Below the pieces are notes generated by a model, which saw only the letters and a list, made by a program, of their open reading frames with translations, was not told the DNA's origin and did not search any database. A program made the translations under genes and the position numbers. 64,000 bases of DNA, from positions 79,886-143,885 of the forward strand of contig NZ_FUWM01000008.1 of NCBI RefSeq assembly GCF_900167185.1. Direction: 5' to 3'. Position 1 is the first letter of the stretch, and the number at the start of each line of letters is the position of its first letter. Positions 27,304 through 37,404 of the stretch are shown piece by piece. The DNA is from Selenihalanaerobacter shriftii (GTDB lineage Bacteria; Bacillota; Halanaerobiia; Halobacteroidales; Acetohalobiaceae).

Positions 27304-28740
27304 TTAAATTGTAACCTCATTAGAATCATTAGCTTGATTTGATTTTTCTTCATTTTGACTTATTAAAAACCAAATTAAAGCTATAACAGCTACTAATACT
27401 CCTACAATTGTAGATAATGATCCTTGAATTCCAAATCCTTCAGGAGCAATAATAATATATGAAATGGAAACTGCTGTCATGAAAGTAGCTGGTATAGTAG
27501 CAATCCAATGAAGTCTGCCATTTTGTTTTAAATATGCAGCACCTGCCCATAAAGCAACCATAGCTAAAGTCTGATTAGACCAAGCGAAATATCTCCAAAT
27601 AACACTGAAGTCCATTTGTGATAAGATAACTCCGATTGCAAATAGTGGAATAGCTAATTTAAATCTGTTACCTGTTTCAGTTTGACTTAAATCAAACATA
27701 TCTGCCAATGTTAATCTAGCACTACGAAAAGCAGTATCACCTGAACTAATAGGTAATGCTACAACTCCTAACATAGCTAAAACACCACCAAATACTCCTA
27801 ACATATCATTACTGATTATCTTTACAATACCTGCTGGACCTCCATTATTAGCCATGGCAGTCGCCAACCCTTCTGTTCCTCCTAAGAAAGTCATAGCCGC
27901 TGCTGCCCAGATTAGAGCAATTACACCTTCAGCAATCATAGCACCATAAAATACTTTACGACCATCTGTCTTTTCTTGATCTAAACAACTAGCCATTAAT
28001 GGAGACTGAGTTGCGTGGAAACCACTGATTGCTCCACAAGCAATTGTTACAAATAACATCGGCCACATTGATAGGGAATCAGGATGCATATTAGTTAGAG
28101 TAATCTCTGGAATCTGATAATCTCCAAATACTAATCCTCCAGCAATTCCTGCTGCCATAATCAATAGTGAACCACCTAATATAGGATAAAATTTAGCAAT
28201 AACTTTATCTACTGGTAAAATTGTAGCTAAGAAATAATAAAGAATAATAATTCCTAACCACATATTAAGATTTAATCCTGTCATACTAGCTAATAAACCT
28301 GCTGGCCCAGTCATAAATACTGTCCCAACCAAGATTAATAAAATAATTGAGAATACTCGCATAAATTTACGAGCACCTTCTCCTAAATATTCACCTGCAA
28401 TTTCAGCAATACTTGCTCCATCATTCCGTACAGAAATCATACCTGATAAATAATCGTGAACCGCACCGGCAAAAATAGATCCAAATACGATCCAAAGAAA
28501 AGCTGCCGGGCCAAATAAAGCTCCAGCTATTGCTCCAAATATTGGACCTAATCCGGCAATATTTAAAAGCTGAATCAAGAAAACTCTCGGCCAACTAAGC
28601 GGCATATAATCTACACCATCTTCTTTAGTATGTGCTGGGGTTTCTCTAGTTTCATCACTTCCGAATACATTATCTACAAATGTACCATAAATCATATATC
28701 CTACAATTAATATAATTAATGAACCAATAAATGATACCAT
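27304..28740 (-). CDS. cstA: CstA family transporter (pyruvate/peptide uptake type)
   Basis: The 478-residue membrane protein has more than ten hydrophobic segments. The N-terminal CstA domain shows GTFVDNVFGSDETRETPAHT and LNIAGLGPIFGAIAGALFGP, and the later part has FHATQSPLMASCLDQEKTDG and PISSGDTAFRSARLTLAD. In E. coli the related BtsT and CstA import pyruvate or peptides; here the substrate is not known. It lies just downstream of a LytS/LytR-type sensor pair, the same partnership as BtsSR-btsT, so induction by external nutrient is likely. It has its own promoter and a terminator. Confidence 0.88.
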   Translation of the reverse strand: MVSFIGSLIILIVGYMIYGTFVDNVFGSDETRETPAHTKEDGVDYMPLSWPRVFLIQLLNIAGLGPIFGAIAGALFGPAAFLWIVFGSIFAGAVHDYLSGMISVRNDGASIAEIAGEYLGEGARKFMRVFSIILLILVGTVFMTGPAGLLASMTGLNLNMWLGIIILYYFLATILPVDKVIAKFYPILGGSLLIMAAGIAGGLVFGDYQIPEITLTNMHPDSLSMWPMLFVTIACGAISGFHATQSPLMASCLDQEKTDGRKVFYGAMIAEGVIALIWAAAAMTFLGGTEGLATAMANNGGPAGIVKIISNDMLGVFGGVLAMLGVVALPISSGDTAFRSARLTLADMFDLSQTETGNRFKLAIPLFAIGVILSQMDFSVIWRYFAWSNQTLAMVALWAGAAYLKQNGRLHWIATIPATFMTAVSISYIIIAPEGFGIQGSLSTIVGVLVAVIALIWFLISQNEEKSNQANDSNEVTI

Positions 28741-28780
28741 TTTATTTCCCCTCCTATTTCTTATTCTTAATTCTAATGTT

Positions 28781-28809
28781 ATTATAATAAATTCAGAGGG
28801 GATCAGTAA
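28781..28809 (-). promoter_or_regulatory. predicted sigma-A promoter of cstA
   Basis: TTACTG and TATAAT are separated by 17 bases on the minus strand, about 40 bases before the cstA start codon. Possible LytTR-type direct repeats stand upstream of the -35 element. Confidence 0.6.
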
Positions 28810-28827
28810 TATTTCTTCTTTAAACTA

Positions 28828-28865
28828 CAATAATAGACACCTAAAATGCACTATATGAATCTAAA
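28828..28865 (-). promoter_or_regulatory. two imperfect direct repeats, possible LytTR-regulator site
   Basis: On the minus strand TTTAGATTCATATAGTG and TTTAGGTGTCTATTATTG are spaced 20 bases apart, and they end about 20 bases upstream of the -35 box of cstA. LytTR regulators bind pairs of direct repeats about two helical turns apart, so both spacing and position fit activation by the neighbouring regulator. The binding itself is inferred. Confidence 0.4.
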
Positions 28866-28902
28866 CTGAAAAAAATATAATTACATTGTTCTACAAGAAT
28901 AC

Positions 28903-29676
28903 CTATAAATTCATTATTTCTTTTAACTCTTTAACTTTCATTCTACTAACTGGAATCTCTAACTTTGATATATCATTCATAATTAATCTATATTTACCTT
29001 TAAACCAAGGTATAATCTCCTCAACTTCTTCTAAATTAGCTAAATAACTACGATGGACCCGAAAAAATTTAGGATTCGGCAATCTCTCTTCTAAATCTGA
29101 TAAGTTAGCATCTGTTCTATATTCATCATCATTAGTTTTAACACAGATATCTTTATTTTTAGTATAAGCAGCTATTATCTCGTCTTGATCTAATAACTTA
29201 ATTCTACCTTTCTTAGAGTGGACTGGAATCTTTATTATTGAATTCTCTGAAGCTTCAACTGTGGCTATTAGTTGGCCTAACCGTTGATTAATATCCTTTT
29301 TATTATTATTCCCTTGTCTTTTGAGAACTCTCTCCATCGTTCTCTTAAATCTGTCCTTAGTAAAAGGTTTTAATAAATAATCAATAGCATTTAATTCAAA
29401 AGCTTTAATTGCATACTCATCATAAGCAGTTGTAAAAATAATTAACGGCTGCCAATCCCATTCTAGTATATCTTCAGCAACTTCAATTCCTGTTTTAACT
29501 GGCATTTGAATATCTAAAAAGACTAAATCCGGTCTTTGCTCCTTACTAATTCCTAATGCCTCTTCTCCATCTTGAGCTTCTGCAATTATATCTATTTCTT
29601 CAAAATCAGATAACAGAAACTTTAATTCATCTCTAGCCGGTGCTTCATCATCTACTATTACTGCTCTCAAACCCAT
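28903..29676 (-). CDS. LytTR-type response regulator
   Basis: A receiver domain (1-120) with VDDEAPARDELKFLL, phospho-accepting Asp in PDLVFLDIQMP and the Lys in YLLKPF is followed by a LytTR DNA-binding domain (about 150-257) with KNKDICVKTNDDEYR, FFRVHRSYLANLEEVEEI and a C-terminal VSRMKVKELKEI. It belongs to the LytR/BtsR/YpdB class. It lies 12 bases after the sensor kinase and upstream of the CstA-type transporter, which is the expected target. Confidence 0.93.
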   Translation of the reverse strand: MGLRAVIVDDEAPARDELKFLLSDFEEIDIIAEAQDGEEALGISKEQRPDLVFLDIQMPVKTGIEVAEDILEWDWQPLIIFTTAYDEYAIKAFELNAIDYLLKPFTKDRFKRTMERVLKRQGNNNKKDINQRLGQLIATVEASENSIIKIPVHSKKGRIKLLDQDEIIAAYTKNKDICVKTNDDEYRTDANLSDLEERLPNPKFFRVHRSYLANLEEVEEIIPWFKGKYRLIMNDISKLEIPVSRMKVKELKEIMNL

Positions 29677-29688
29677 TCAACCTACCTC

Positions 29689-31368
29689 CTACTGTTTAGG
29701 AATCACTACAATCACTTCAGTTCCAGTACCTAATTGGCTATCTAACTTTAAACCATAACCATCTCCATATATCTTTTCTAATCTAGCATTAACATTAGCT
29801 AACCCTATTCCTGTTCCATGTCCTTTTCCTTCTTCTAAAACTTCGGTTAATTCTGTAGAACCGATTCCAATCCCATTATCTTTAATCTTAATCTCTATTT
29901 CAGCACCTAAATCTTTAGCTATAATCTCAATCATACCACCACCAGATTTAGGAGAAATTCCATGCTGCACTGCATTTTCAACCAAAGGTTGTAGAATAAA
30001 ACTAGGTAATTGTAAATCTAATAATTCTTGACTAACCTCTCTACTAATTTGTAATTTTTCTCCAAATCTAGCTTTTTCTATACTAATATAGCTATTGATA
30101 TAATCTAATTCTTCTTCTAAAGAAATTACTCTATTTCCTTCTTTTAAAGTCTTTCTAAATAAATATGATAATTTAATTAATAATTCTCTAGCCTTCAAAG
30201 GTTTAGTTCTACAGAATGAAATAATGGTATTTAAAGCATTAAATAAGAAGTGAGGATGGATTTGAGCTTGTAAAGCCTTCAATTCAGCTTGAGTAGCTAG
30301 TTGAGCTTCTTTTTCTAAACGGGCAATTTTAATCTGTGTTGATAACAAATTAGCCACTCCAGTAGCTAACTCTATATCTACTTCATTAATACTATCCTCC
30401 ACATTTTTATAAAATTTTAATGTCCCTATTATCTCATTTTGAAACTGCATAGGTACCATAACTGCTGCTGCTAATTCGCAACCTTTTACTGGACATCCGA
30501 TGTTTTCCCGATTTCTAGCTACTGAAACCTTCCCAGTCTCAATAGCTTTTTTAGTAGCTTGAGTTAATATCTTTTCACCAGGTTGATGATGATCTTCTGC
30601 TAACCCCTTGTGAGCTAATACTTCTGTTCGATCAGTTAGAGAAACTGCTTTAATATCGGTCATATTCAAAATTGTTTCTGCTGTTTTAGTTGCCGATTCA
30701 TAATTAAGCCCTTCTCTCAAATGAGGAAGGGTTTTATTAGCAATATCTAAAGCTTTCTGTGATTGTAATGCTCTTACTTTTTCATCTTCTTCTTTAGTAG
30801 ATTTTAAAATATTAATAAAAATAGCAATACCCAAAGCATTATTTAGAAGCATAGGGAGAGTTATCACTTTAACTAATTTTTGAGCTGTAACAAAGGGATC
30901 ACTCAATAATAAAACATAGCCCATCTCTATAGCCTCTACTACAATTCCCAGATAAAAGGCAAATTTAGCATCAATCTTATTAAAAGAACGATACTTTCGG
31001 ACTAAACCACTAATTAAGCCAGAAGTACTTGTCCCCACAGCACAAGCAAAGGCAGTAAAACCTCCTAAGGTATACCGATGTATTCCACCGATTAACCCTG
31101 CTCCTAAACCAACTAAAGGACCACCTAATAGCCCTGCCACTACAGCACCGATAGCTCTAATATTAGCATAAGCATCAAAGATATAAACACCCATATATGT
31201 TCCTAAAGCTGATAATCCCCCAAAAGTAATAACTAAAAATAACTTAATCTGAGGGCTAGACTGTTCGTATACTATCTTCTTAAATAACTCTGTTCGACTC
31301 AATAGATAAGCGAAAACAGCCACTACCGACATATTCTGCAATAAAGTAATAAGTATCTTAAATACCAT
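29689..31368 (-). CDS. LytS-type sensor histidine kinase
   Basis: The N-terminal half has about five or six membrane segments of the 5TM-LYT type (GGLSALGTYMGVYIFDAYANIRAIG and GGPLVGLGAGLIGGIHRY). A GAF domain follows (about 215-345), then the His_kinase domain with ALQAQIHPHFLFNALNTI, in which the His after QI is phosphorylated, and an ATPase domain with PLVENAVQHGI and GIGLANVNARL. This is the LytS/BtsS/YpdA class. The start used is the ATG after GGTGATGTGGTC, which removes an unlikely eight-residue extension. It is followed at once by its response regulator. Confidence 0.92.
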   Translation of the reverse strand: MVFKILITLLQNMSVVAVFAYLLSRTELFKKIVYEQSSPQIKLFLVITFGGLSALGTYMGVYIFDAYANIRAIGAVVAGLLGGPLVGLGAGLIGGIHRYTLGGFTAFACAVGTSTSGLISGLVRKYRSFNKIDAKFAFYLGIVVEAIEMGYVLLLSDPFVTAQKLVKVITLPMLLNNALGIAIFINILKSTKEEDEKVRALQSQKALDIANKTLPHLREGLNYESATKTAETILNMTDIKAVSLTDRTEVLAHKGLAEDHHQPGEKILTQATKKAIETGKVSVARNRENIGCPVKGCELAAAVMVPMQFQNEIIGTLKFYKNVEDSINEVDIELATGVANLLSTQIKIARLEKEAQLATQAELKALQAQIHPHFLFNALNTIISFCRTKPLKARELLIKLSYLFRKTLKEGNRVISLEEELDYINSYISIEKARFGEKLQISREVSQELLDLQLPSFILQPLVENAVQHGISPKSGGGMIEIIAKDLGAEIEIKIKDNGIGIGSTELTEVLEEGKGHGTGIGLANVNARLEKIYGDGYGLKLDSQLGTGTEVIVVIPKQ

Positions 31369-31384
31369 GACCACATCACCTACC

Positions 31385-31978
31385 TTACTCAAGTAATAAT
31401 TTGATTTCCCCCATAATCTTAGCTCCTACCTCTCTCATTTCTTTTTTATCCAATTTTTGGTCATAATATTCATCTAATGTAAAAGGTTTTCCAATCTTTA
31501 CTTTCATTCTACTTTTGAATGGTTGATTAGTATTAGATAAACCCACTGGTAAGATAGGTGCTTTAAATCTTAAAGCAATCATTACAATCCCTAACTTGGC
31601 TCTCCTTAATTTGCCAGTCTTACTCCGTGTCCCTTCAGGAAAAACCCCAAGAACTTCACCGTTCTTCAAAATATTTAAAGCTTCTCTAATTGCATTACGG
31701 TCTGGTTTACCACGATTAATTGGAATCATCCCCATATGATTTAGAATATCACCTAATACTGGCACTTCAAATAGCTCTTTTTTGGCTATATAATGAACTG
31801 GTCTAGTCAAAGAACTACCTAAAACCGGGGGGTCCCAATTACTAATATGATTAGCTGCTACAATTACTGGACCATCTTCAGGAATATTCTCACGACCTTC
31901 TACATCCCAACCTGTTGCAAATCTAAAAAAAGTACTAAATATAAAATGTCCAAATTTATAGGTTAGGTTCCCATTCAT
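31385..31978 (-). CDS. plsC: 1-acyl-sn-glycerol-3-phosphate acyltransferase
   Basis: PlsC adds the second acyl chain to make phosphatidic acid at the inner membrane. The catalytic motif NHISNWDPP (NHX4D) is near residue 45 and FPEGTRSKTG near 115; PINRGKPDR lies between them. The ATG overlaps the stop codon of cmk as TAATG, with AGGAGG ten bases before it, so it is translationally coupled to cmk. Length 197 is typical. The cmk-plsC pair is common in Firmicutes. Confidence 0.92.
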   Translation of the reverse strand: MNGNLTYKFGHFIFSTFFRFATGWDVEGRENIPEDGPVIVAANHISNWDPPVLGSSLTRPVHYIAKKELFEVPVLGDILNHMGMIPINRGKPDRNAIREALNILKNGEVLGVFPEGTRSKTGKLRRAKLGIVMIALRFKAPILPVGLSNTNQPFKSRMKVKIGKPFTLDEYYDQKLDKKEMREVGAKIMGEIKLLLE

Positions 31979-32652
31979 TAGTATGATTCCTCCTGACAAA
32001 ATTTTAATATACGTTTTATAACCTCTTTAATTGTTAAAATTGTTGAATCTAACTCAATAGCATCTTCCGCCATCTTTAACGGGGCTACTTTCCGCTCTCT
32101 ATCCAACTTATCTCGTCGAGAAATTTCTGATTTTAAATCTTCAAAATTAACATCTTTCCCTTTGCTTTTTAACTCATCGTATCGTCTTTGGGTTCGCTCT
32201 TCTACTGTAGCAGTTAAGAAAATCTTAATATCAGCATCTGGTAAGACTACTGTTCCTATATCCCGACCATCCATTACTACTCCTTGATTTTGAGCCATCT
32301 TTCGCTGTAATTTAACTAATTGCCTTCTAACTGCCGGTACTTTAGCTACTAACGAAACATTATTAGTAACTTCTTTACTTCTAATTTCTTTACTTACATC
32401 TTTACCATCTAATAAAATTCTGTCTTCTCCATGAACTTTTTTAAATTTAATTTCAGTATTCTTAGCCAATTTAGATAATTCCTGACTGGAATCTAAATTA
32501 CTCTTTAAATCCAAAGCCTTTAAAGTTAAAGCCCGATACATAGCACCGGTGTCTATGTATATATTATTTAACTTATCAGCTAGCATTTTAGCCACAGTAC
32601 TCTTTCCTGCCCCTGCTGGACCATCAATAGCAATTACTAAATTCGATTTCAT
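31978..32652 (-). CDS. cmk: cytidylate kinase
   Basis: It phosphorylates CMP and dCMP. The P-loop IDGPAGAGKSTVAKMLA is at the N-terminus, YIDTGAMYRALTLKAL follows, VVMDGRDIGTVVLPDADIKIFL is in the middle, and RDKLDRERKVAPLKMAEDAI (family motif R-D-x-D/S-R) closes the protein. Length 224 is normal. It overlaps plsC by one base. The aroA gene ends about 120 bases upstream; in many Firmicutes aroA and cmk are neighbours. Confidence 0.95.
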   Translation of the reverse strand: MKSNLVIAIDGPAGAGKSTVAKMLADKLNNIYIDTGAMYRALTLKALDLKSNLDSSQELSKLAKNTEIKFKKVHGEDRILLDGKDVSKEIRSKEVTNNVSLVAKVPAVRRQLVKLQRKMAQNQGVVMDGRDIGTVVLPDADIKIFLTATVEERTQRRYDELKSKGKDVNFEDLKSEISRRDKLDRERKVAPLKMAEDAIELDSTILTIKEVIKRILKFCQEESY

Positions 32653-32770
32653 TATTATCCATTCCCTTCATCACTATTCTATCTGCTTATCCAATAATTA
32701 ATTCGTGAAAGAGCACTAGACTCCTGCTTATTCTTCATAAAAAGACATCTTTCAATAAACAAAGATCTTA

Positions 32771-34054
32771 TTATATCTCATCAATTAAATCGATAAAATT
32801 AGGAAAGGATGTTTTAATACAATCTGTATTAGTAATTACTATATCTTCTTTAGCAATTAAACCAGCTACAGCTAATGACATAGCTATTCTATGATCGCCA
32901 TAACTTTGACATTGTACTCCTCCTTGAATTGATTGAGGACCTTCAATTATCATGCCATCTTCTTTTTCTTCTACTTCTATACCTAATTTCTTTAATTCTG
33001 TTACCATAGCTGAAATTCGGTCTGTTTCTTTAACTCTTAATTCAGCAGCATCTTTGATTACAGTTCTTCCTTCAGCTTGAGTAGCTGCCACAGCTAAAAT
33101 AGGAATTTCATCAATTAGTTTAGGAATTACTTCTCCTCCAATCGTTGTTGCTTTTAAATCACTACTCTTTACTTTAATATCTGCTATAGGTTCTTTATTC
33201 TCTAATCTTTCATCTAACAACTCATAATCTGCTTCCATTTCATCTAAAACCTCTAAAATACCAGCCCTAGTAGGATTTAAACCTACATTTTCTAAAACTA
33301 ATTCAGAATCTTGATTAATTAAAGCAGCAACTAAGAAAAAGGCAGCAGACGATATATCACTAGGCACTGTAATCTTTTTCCCTTTTAAAGCTGGTCTGCC
33401 TTTAACACTAACTTGTAATCCAGAAACCTCTACTTCTGCACCAAAATATTCTAACATTCTTTCAGTATGATCTCTAGATTTTTCTGGTTCATTTACTATT
33501 GTAGCGCCGTCTGCTTGTAATCCAGCTAATAAAATACAGGACTTTACTTGAGCACTGGCAACTGGTGAGTCATACTCTAAATTAGTTAATTCTTGACCAC
33601 GTACTGTTAATGGAGCTAAATTACCATTATCACGTCCATAAATTTCAGCTCCCATCTCTTTTAAAGGATCCGTAACTCTAGCCATTGGCCGTTGTGATAG
33701 AGATTCATCACCGGTAATAACCGAATAAAAATCTTGACCTGATAAAATCCCTAACATTAAACGCATAGAGGTTCCAGAATTACCTACATCTAAAATTGAT
33801 TCTGGTTCCTGTAATCCATTTAAGCCTACTCCATGGATTACCATTTCTTCAGAACCTAATCCTTCAATCTTAACTCCCATATTTTGAAATGCTTTAGCTG
33901 TATTTAAGCAGTCTTCACCTGTTAAAAAGCCACTTACTTCTGTCTTTCCAGCAGCTAAAGAACCAATCATTACTGAGCGATGGGAGATTGATTTATCTCC
34001 TGGCATTTTTATATTTCCTCTTAAACTACTCTTAGGTTGAACTTTTAAATCCAT
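32771..34054 (-). CDS. aroA: 3-phosphoshikimate 1-carboxyvinyltransferase (EPSP synthase)
   Basis: AroA joins PEP to shikimate-3-phosphate in the shikimate pathway. MPGDKSISHRSVMIGSLA, LDVGNSGTSMRLMLGIL, SSAQVKSCILLAGL-like VASAQVKSCILLAGLQADG and KETDRISAM are present in order. The PEP-loop shows GNSGTSMR, where class I enzymes have GNAGTAMR, so this is the Gram-positive class II form. The ATG lies nine bases after AAGGAG; an upstream TTG overlaps that site. It is the last gene of the aromatic operon. Confidence 0.95.
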   Translation of the reverse strand: MDLKVQPKSSLRGNIKMPGDKSISHRSVMIGSLAAGKTEVSGFLTGEDCLNTAKAFQNMGVKIEGLGSEEMVIHGVGLNGLQEPESILDVGNSGTSMRLMLGILSGQDFYSVITGDESLSQRPMARVTDPLKEMGAEIYGRDNGNLAPLTVRGQELTNLEYDSPVASAQVKSCILLAGLQADGATIVNEPEKSRDHTERMLEYFGAEVEVSGLQVSVKGRPALKGKKITVPSDISSAAFFLVAALINQDSELVLENVGLNPTRAGILEVLDEMEADYELLDERLENKEPIADIKVKSSDLKATTIGGEVIPKLIDEIPILAVAATQAEGRTVIKDAAELRVKETDRISAMVTELKKLGIEVEEKEDGMIIEGPQSIQGGVQCQSYGDHRIAMSLAVAGLIAKEDIVITNTDCIKTSFPNFIDLIDEI

Positions 34055-34072
34055 AATTCTCAACTCCTTATA

Positions 34073-35197
34073 CTACTTAGTCTGTAACTTATATCCTTTT
34101 TTAATTAGTATATTCTTAGCTTCTTCCAATTCTTCGGCAGTAGAAAATACTAAACGTAAAGCTCCACCTTCTTCTCTAACTCTTAAGATACCAATATCAA
34201 CAATATTAATTCCTGCTTTTCCTAAAGAAGAAGTTACTTCTCCAATAGCATTCGGGTGATCTGAAATATTAATTACTGCTTCATGGACTGGAGAAATTAA
34301 TCCTCGTTTTTTCTTTGGAATTTCTTCTCTTAAACTTTGAATCCGATTAAACTTATTATATAATCCTTGAGAATCAGCATCTGCAAGTAACGAATCAAAT
34401 TCTGCTAATCTATCTTTAAAAAGACTAATCATCTCCCTAATAAAATTAGAATTACTTAAACAGACATCTGTCCACATAATAGGATCACCACTGGCAATTC
34501 TAGTTGTATCTCTAAATCCACCAGCGGTTAATGAAAAGACCCTTTCATCTTCTTGAGCTACTTTTCCTACAGCATCAACTAAGGTACAAGCCATAATATG
34601 TGGGAGATGACTTGCGGCTGCTACTATTTGGTCATGTTTTTTGGGAGACATAAAGAGTAATTTAGCACCTATTTTTTCTAATAATTCCACTAATAAATTA
34701 AATTTACCATTGCCATCCTGTAGTGGAGTTAAGACATAAATAGCATTCTCAAAAAGATAAGCATCAGCCCCTTTAGGACCACTAATTTCTGAACCAGTCA
34801 TAGGATGACCTGGTATATATATTATATCTTCTCTTAATTGACCTTTAATTTTATTAATTACTTTTCTCTTAGTACTACCAACATCAGTAATAATAACCCC
34901 TGATTTTAATTGTTCCTGAATATCCTGAACTAACTTAGAAATTACTCCTACTGGTGTGGCTAAGACTACTAAATCTAATTTTTTGAGCATTTTATTCTCT
35001 TTACTATTTGAATTTTCTCCCTCTTCAATAGATAATTCATTATCAATTGCACCTATTTCTAAAGCAGTTTCTATATGTTGATTATCTTTATCATAACCTA
35101 ATACTTCAGTAACTTCTGTAAAACGTTTTAAAGCTAGACCTAATGAGCTACCTAATAAGCCTACTCCAATTATCCCTACTCTTTTTATCCTCTCCAT
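34073..35197 (-). CDS. tyrA: prephenate dehydrogenase with ACT domain
   Basis: It oxidises prephenate to 4-hydroxyphenylpyruvate for tyrosine synthesis. The NAD site RVGIIGVGLLGSSLGLALK is at the N-terminus. HPMTGSEISGPKGADAYLF carries the catalytic His region and AAASHLPHIMA the second. A C-terminal ACT domain (VHEAVINISDHPNAIGEVTSSLG near 300) gives likely tyrosine feedback. The ATG after GGAG is preferred over an upstream GTG. It lies between aroF and aroA. Confidence 0.93.
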   Translation of the reverse strand: MERIKRVGIIGVGLLGSSLGLALKRFTEVTEVLGYDKDNQHIETALEIGAIDNELSIEEGENSNSKENKMLKKLDLVVLATPVGVISKLVQDIQEQLKSGVIITDVGSTKRKVINKIKGQLREDIIYIPGHPMTGSEISGPKGADAYLFENAIYVLTPLQDGNGKFNLLVELLEKIGAKLLFMSPKKHDQIVAAASHLPHIMACTLVDAVGKVAQEDERVFSLTAGGFRDTTRIASGDPIMWTDVCLSNSNFIREMISLFKDRLAEFDSLLADADSQGLYNKFNRIQSLREEIPKKKRGLISPVHEAVINISDHPNAIGEVTSSLGKAGINIVDIGILRVREEGGALRLVFSTAEELEEAKNILIKKGYKLQTK

Positions 35198-35232
35198 ATC
35201 TTCAACTCCCACGCTCACTTCTATACTAATCT

Positions 35233-36246
35233 TTAAATCTGTTTCCCAACAGCATCTGCAATCGGTTTAAGTTCATTTATTAGTTTAGCAAAATTAGTTG
35301 GAGTTAAAGATTGAGGGCCATCACATAATGCTGTAGCTGGATCTGGATGTACTTCAGTCATTATACCATCTGCTCCTGCCGCTAAAGCAGCTTTAGCTAC
35401 TGCATTTACTAAGCTCCATTTTCCAGTACCATGACTTGGATCCACAATAATTGGTAGATGACTTAATTCTTTAATTACCGGTATAGTAGAAATATCTACA
35501 GTATTCCTAGTATAATTTACGAAAGTTCTGATTCCTCGCTCACAAAGAATAACATCATAGTTTCCTCCAGCCATAATATACTCTGCTGCCATTAATAATT
35601 CTTTATACGTAGCAGTCATTGCTCTCTTTAAAAGTACTGGCTTGTCCTGTTTGCCTAGTTCCTTTAATAAAGGATAATTCTGCATATTCCGAGCTCCAAC
35701 TTGGAATATATCCGCATATTTACCTACAACTTCTACACTACGAGTATCCATAACTTCTGTAACTATCTTTAAACCTGTTCTCTCCCTAGCCTCTGCTAAC
35801 ATTTTTAATCCTTCTTCTGCTAATCCTTGAAAACTATAAGGAGATGTCCGCGGTTTAAATGCACCTCCACGTAAAATTTTAGCTCCTTTATCTTTAACTA
35901 TTTCAGCTGATTCAAATAATTGTTCCTTACTTTCAACTGCACAAGGTCCTGCCATTACTGTAAAAGAATCTCCACCTATTTTAACTCCATCTATATCAAT
36001 AACTGTAGGTTCGTCTCTAAATTGTTTACCAGATAATTTATAAGGTTTAGTAATTTCAACCATCTTCTCTATTCCTCTTAAAGATGCTATTGATTTCATC
36101 AATTCAGCCTTCTGTTTTCCTATTACACCAATAATCGTCTTAATTTCGCCTGTAGATAGATGTACTTTAAATCCTAGTTCTTCTACTCGATTAACTACAT
36201 TATCAATTTGATTCTTTGTCGCATTATCTTCCATTACTATTATCAC
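35233..36246 (-). CDS. aroF: 3-deoxy-7-phosphoheptulonate synthase
   Basis: DAHP synthase condenses PEP and erythrose-4-phosphate, the entry to the shikimate pathway. The N-terminal 70 residues form a ferredoxin-like (ACT-like) domain as in the Thermotoga enzyme, which brings tyrosine or phenylalanine inhibition. The barrel shows [35 protein letters not shown] and [12 protein letters not shown]. The GTG start is seven bases after AGGAGGG and gives the family-type MIIVM opening. It follows hisC by 56 bases. Confidence 0.94.
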   Translation of the reverse strand: MIIVMEDNATKNQIDNVVNRVEELGFKVHLSTGEIKTIIGVIGKQKAELMKSIASLRGIEKMVEITKPYKLSGKQFRDEPTVIDIDGVKIGGDSFTVMAGPCAVESKEQLFESAEIVKDKGAKILRGGAFKPRTSPYSFQGLAEEGLKMLAEARERTGLKIVTEVMDTRSVEVVGKYADIFQVGARNMQNYPLLKELGKQDKPVLLKRAMTATYKELLMAAEYIMAGGNYDVILCERGIRTFVNYTRNTVDISTIPVIKELSHLPIIVDPSHGTGKWSLVNAVAKAALAAGADGIMTEVHPDPATALCDGPQSLTPTNFAKLINELKPIADAVGKQI

Positions 36247-36302
36247 ATCAATACCCTCCTAGTATAATATAATTAAAAAATTACCACTTGACATTTATAT
36301 GA

Positions 36303-37382
36303 TTAAGTTAGTACTTTCTCTAAATTATTAATGAATTGCTGATTCTGCTCTTCAGTACCGATAGTTACTCTAATCATAGTCTCATAACCAAACGCCTGTG
36401 CATTTCTGATAATTACTCCTCGCTGTAATATTTTATCAGAAATTTCTCCAGCATCTTCTTTAACATCAACTAGAATAAAGTTAGTTTCAGTAGTTACATA
36501 ATCTAGATTTAATCTTTCAAATTCCTGATATAGATATTCTTTTCCCTTAGCATTCACTTCTCTACTCTTATTTAAATGTGTTTCATCTTCTAGTGCTGCT
36601 ACTGCTGCTCTTTGTGCTATTAAGTTTACATTAAAGGGATGTCTCACGCGATCCATATAACCAATTAATTCTTTATTAGCAATTCCATAACCAATTCTAA
36701 GTCCTGCTAAACCATAAGCCTTAGAAAAAGTCCGTAGAATAATTAGATTATCATAATCATTCAAATAATTAATTGTTTCAGGATATTCATCTACCGTAAC
36801 ATATTCATTATAAGCTTCATCCATAATCACTATTATATCCTCTGGTACTTTAGCTAAAAATTCCTTAACTTCTTTTTCTGGTACTACAGTACCTGTTGGG
36901 TTATTAGGATTACAAACAAAGATCATCTTAGTATTCTCATTAATGGCATCTAAAAGTGCTGGTAAGTCGTAAGTATAGTTATCTAGGGGAACGGATATTA
37001 ATTCTCCTCCCATGACATTAGTTACAAATTCATATTGACTAAAGGAAGGCTCAGCCATAAGTACTTCATCTTCAGGATTAACAAAGGCTTCTGCTATTAA
37101 ACTTAATAATCCATCTGAGCCATTACCAAAAATAAGCTGATCTTCTTTTACTGCTAACTTTTCACTTAAAGCTTTTCGCAAAGAATGACAGTTCCCATCA
37201 GGATAGATATGCACACTCTTTGCTGTCTCTTGCATAACTTCAATAGCTTTATCAGACGGTCCAATTGGATTTTCATTAGATGCTAATTTAATTACATCAT
37301 CTAGCCCTAACTCTCTTTTAACTTCCTCAATAGGCTTTCCTGGTACATAAGGTTTAATATCTAAAATCGCTTCTCTAATCAT
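36303..37382 (-). CDS. hisC: histidinol-phosphate/aromatic aminotransferase
   Basis: This class I/II PLP aminotransferase has ASNENPIGPSDKAIEVM, the NPNNPTGTVVPE loop, DEAYNEYV and the PLP-lysine motif TFSKAYGLAGLRIGYG. The sequence reads as HisC, which also acts on aromatic 2-oxo acids in Firmicutes such as Bacillus subtilis. As its neighbours are aroF, tyrA and aroA and no his genes are near, transamination of phenylpyruvate and 4-hydroxyphenylpyruvate is its likely task here. The ATG follows AGGAGGAGAAGTGAG. Length 359 is normal. Confidence 0.9.
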   Translation of the reverse strand: MIREAILDIKPYVPGKPIEEVKRELGLDDVIKLASNENPIGPSDKAIEVMQETAKSVHIYPDGNCHSLRKALSEKLAVKEDQLIFGNGSDGLLSLIAEAFVNPEDEVLMAEPSFSQYEFVTNVMGGELISVPLDNYTYDLPALLDAINENTKMIFVCNPNNPTGTVVPEKEVKEFLAKVPEDIIVIMDEAYNEYVTVDEYPETINYLNDYDNLIILRTFSKAYGLAGLRIGYGIANKELIGYMDRVRHPFNVNLIAQRAAVAALEDETHLNKSREVNAKGKEYLYQEFERLNLDYVTTETNFILVDVKEDAGEISDKILQRGVIIRNAQAFGYETMIRVTIGTEEQNQQFINNLEKVLT

Positions 37383-37404
37383 CTCACTTCTCCTCCTCAA
37401 CTAA

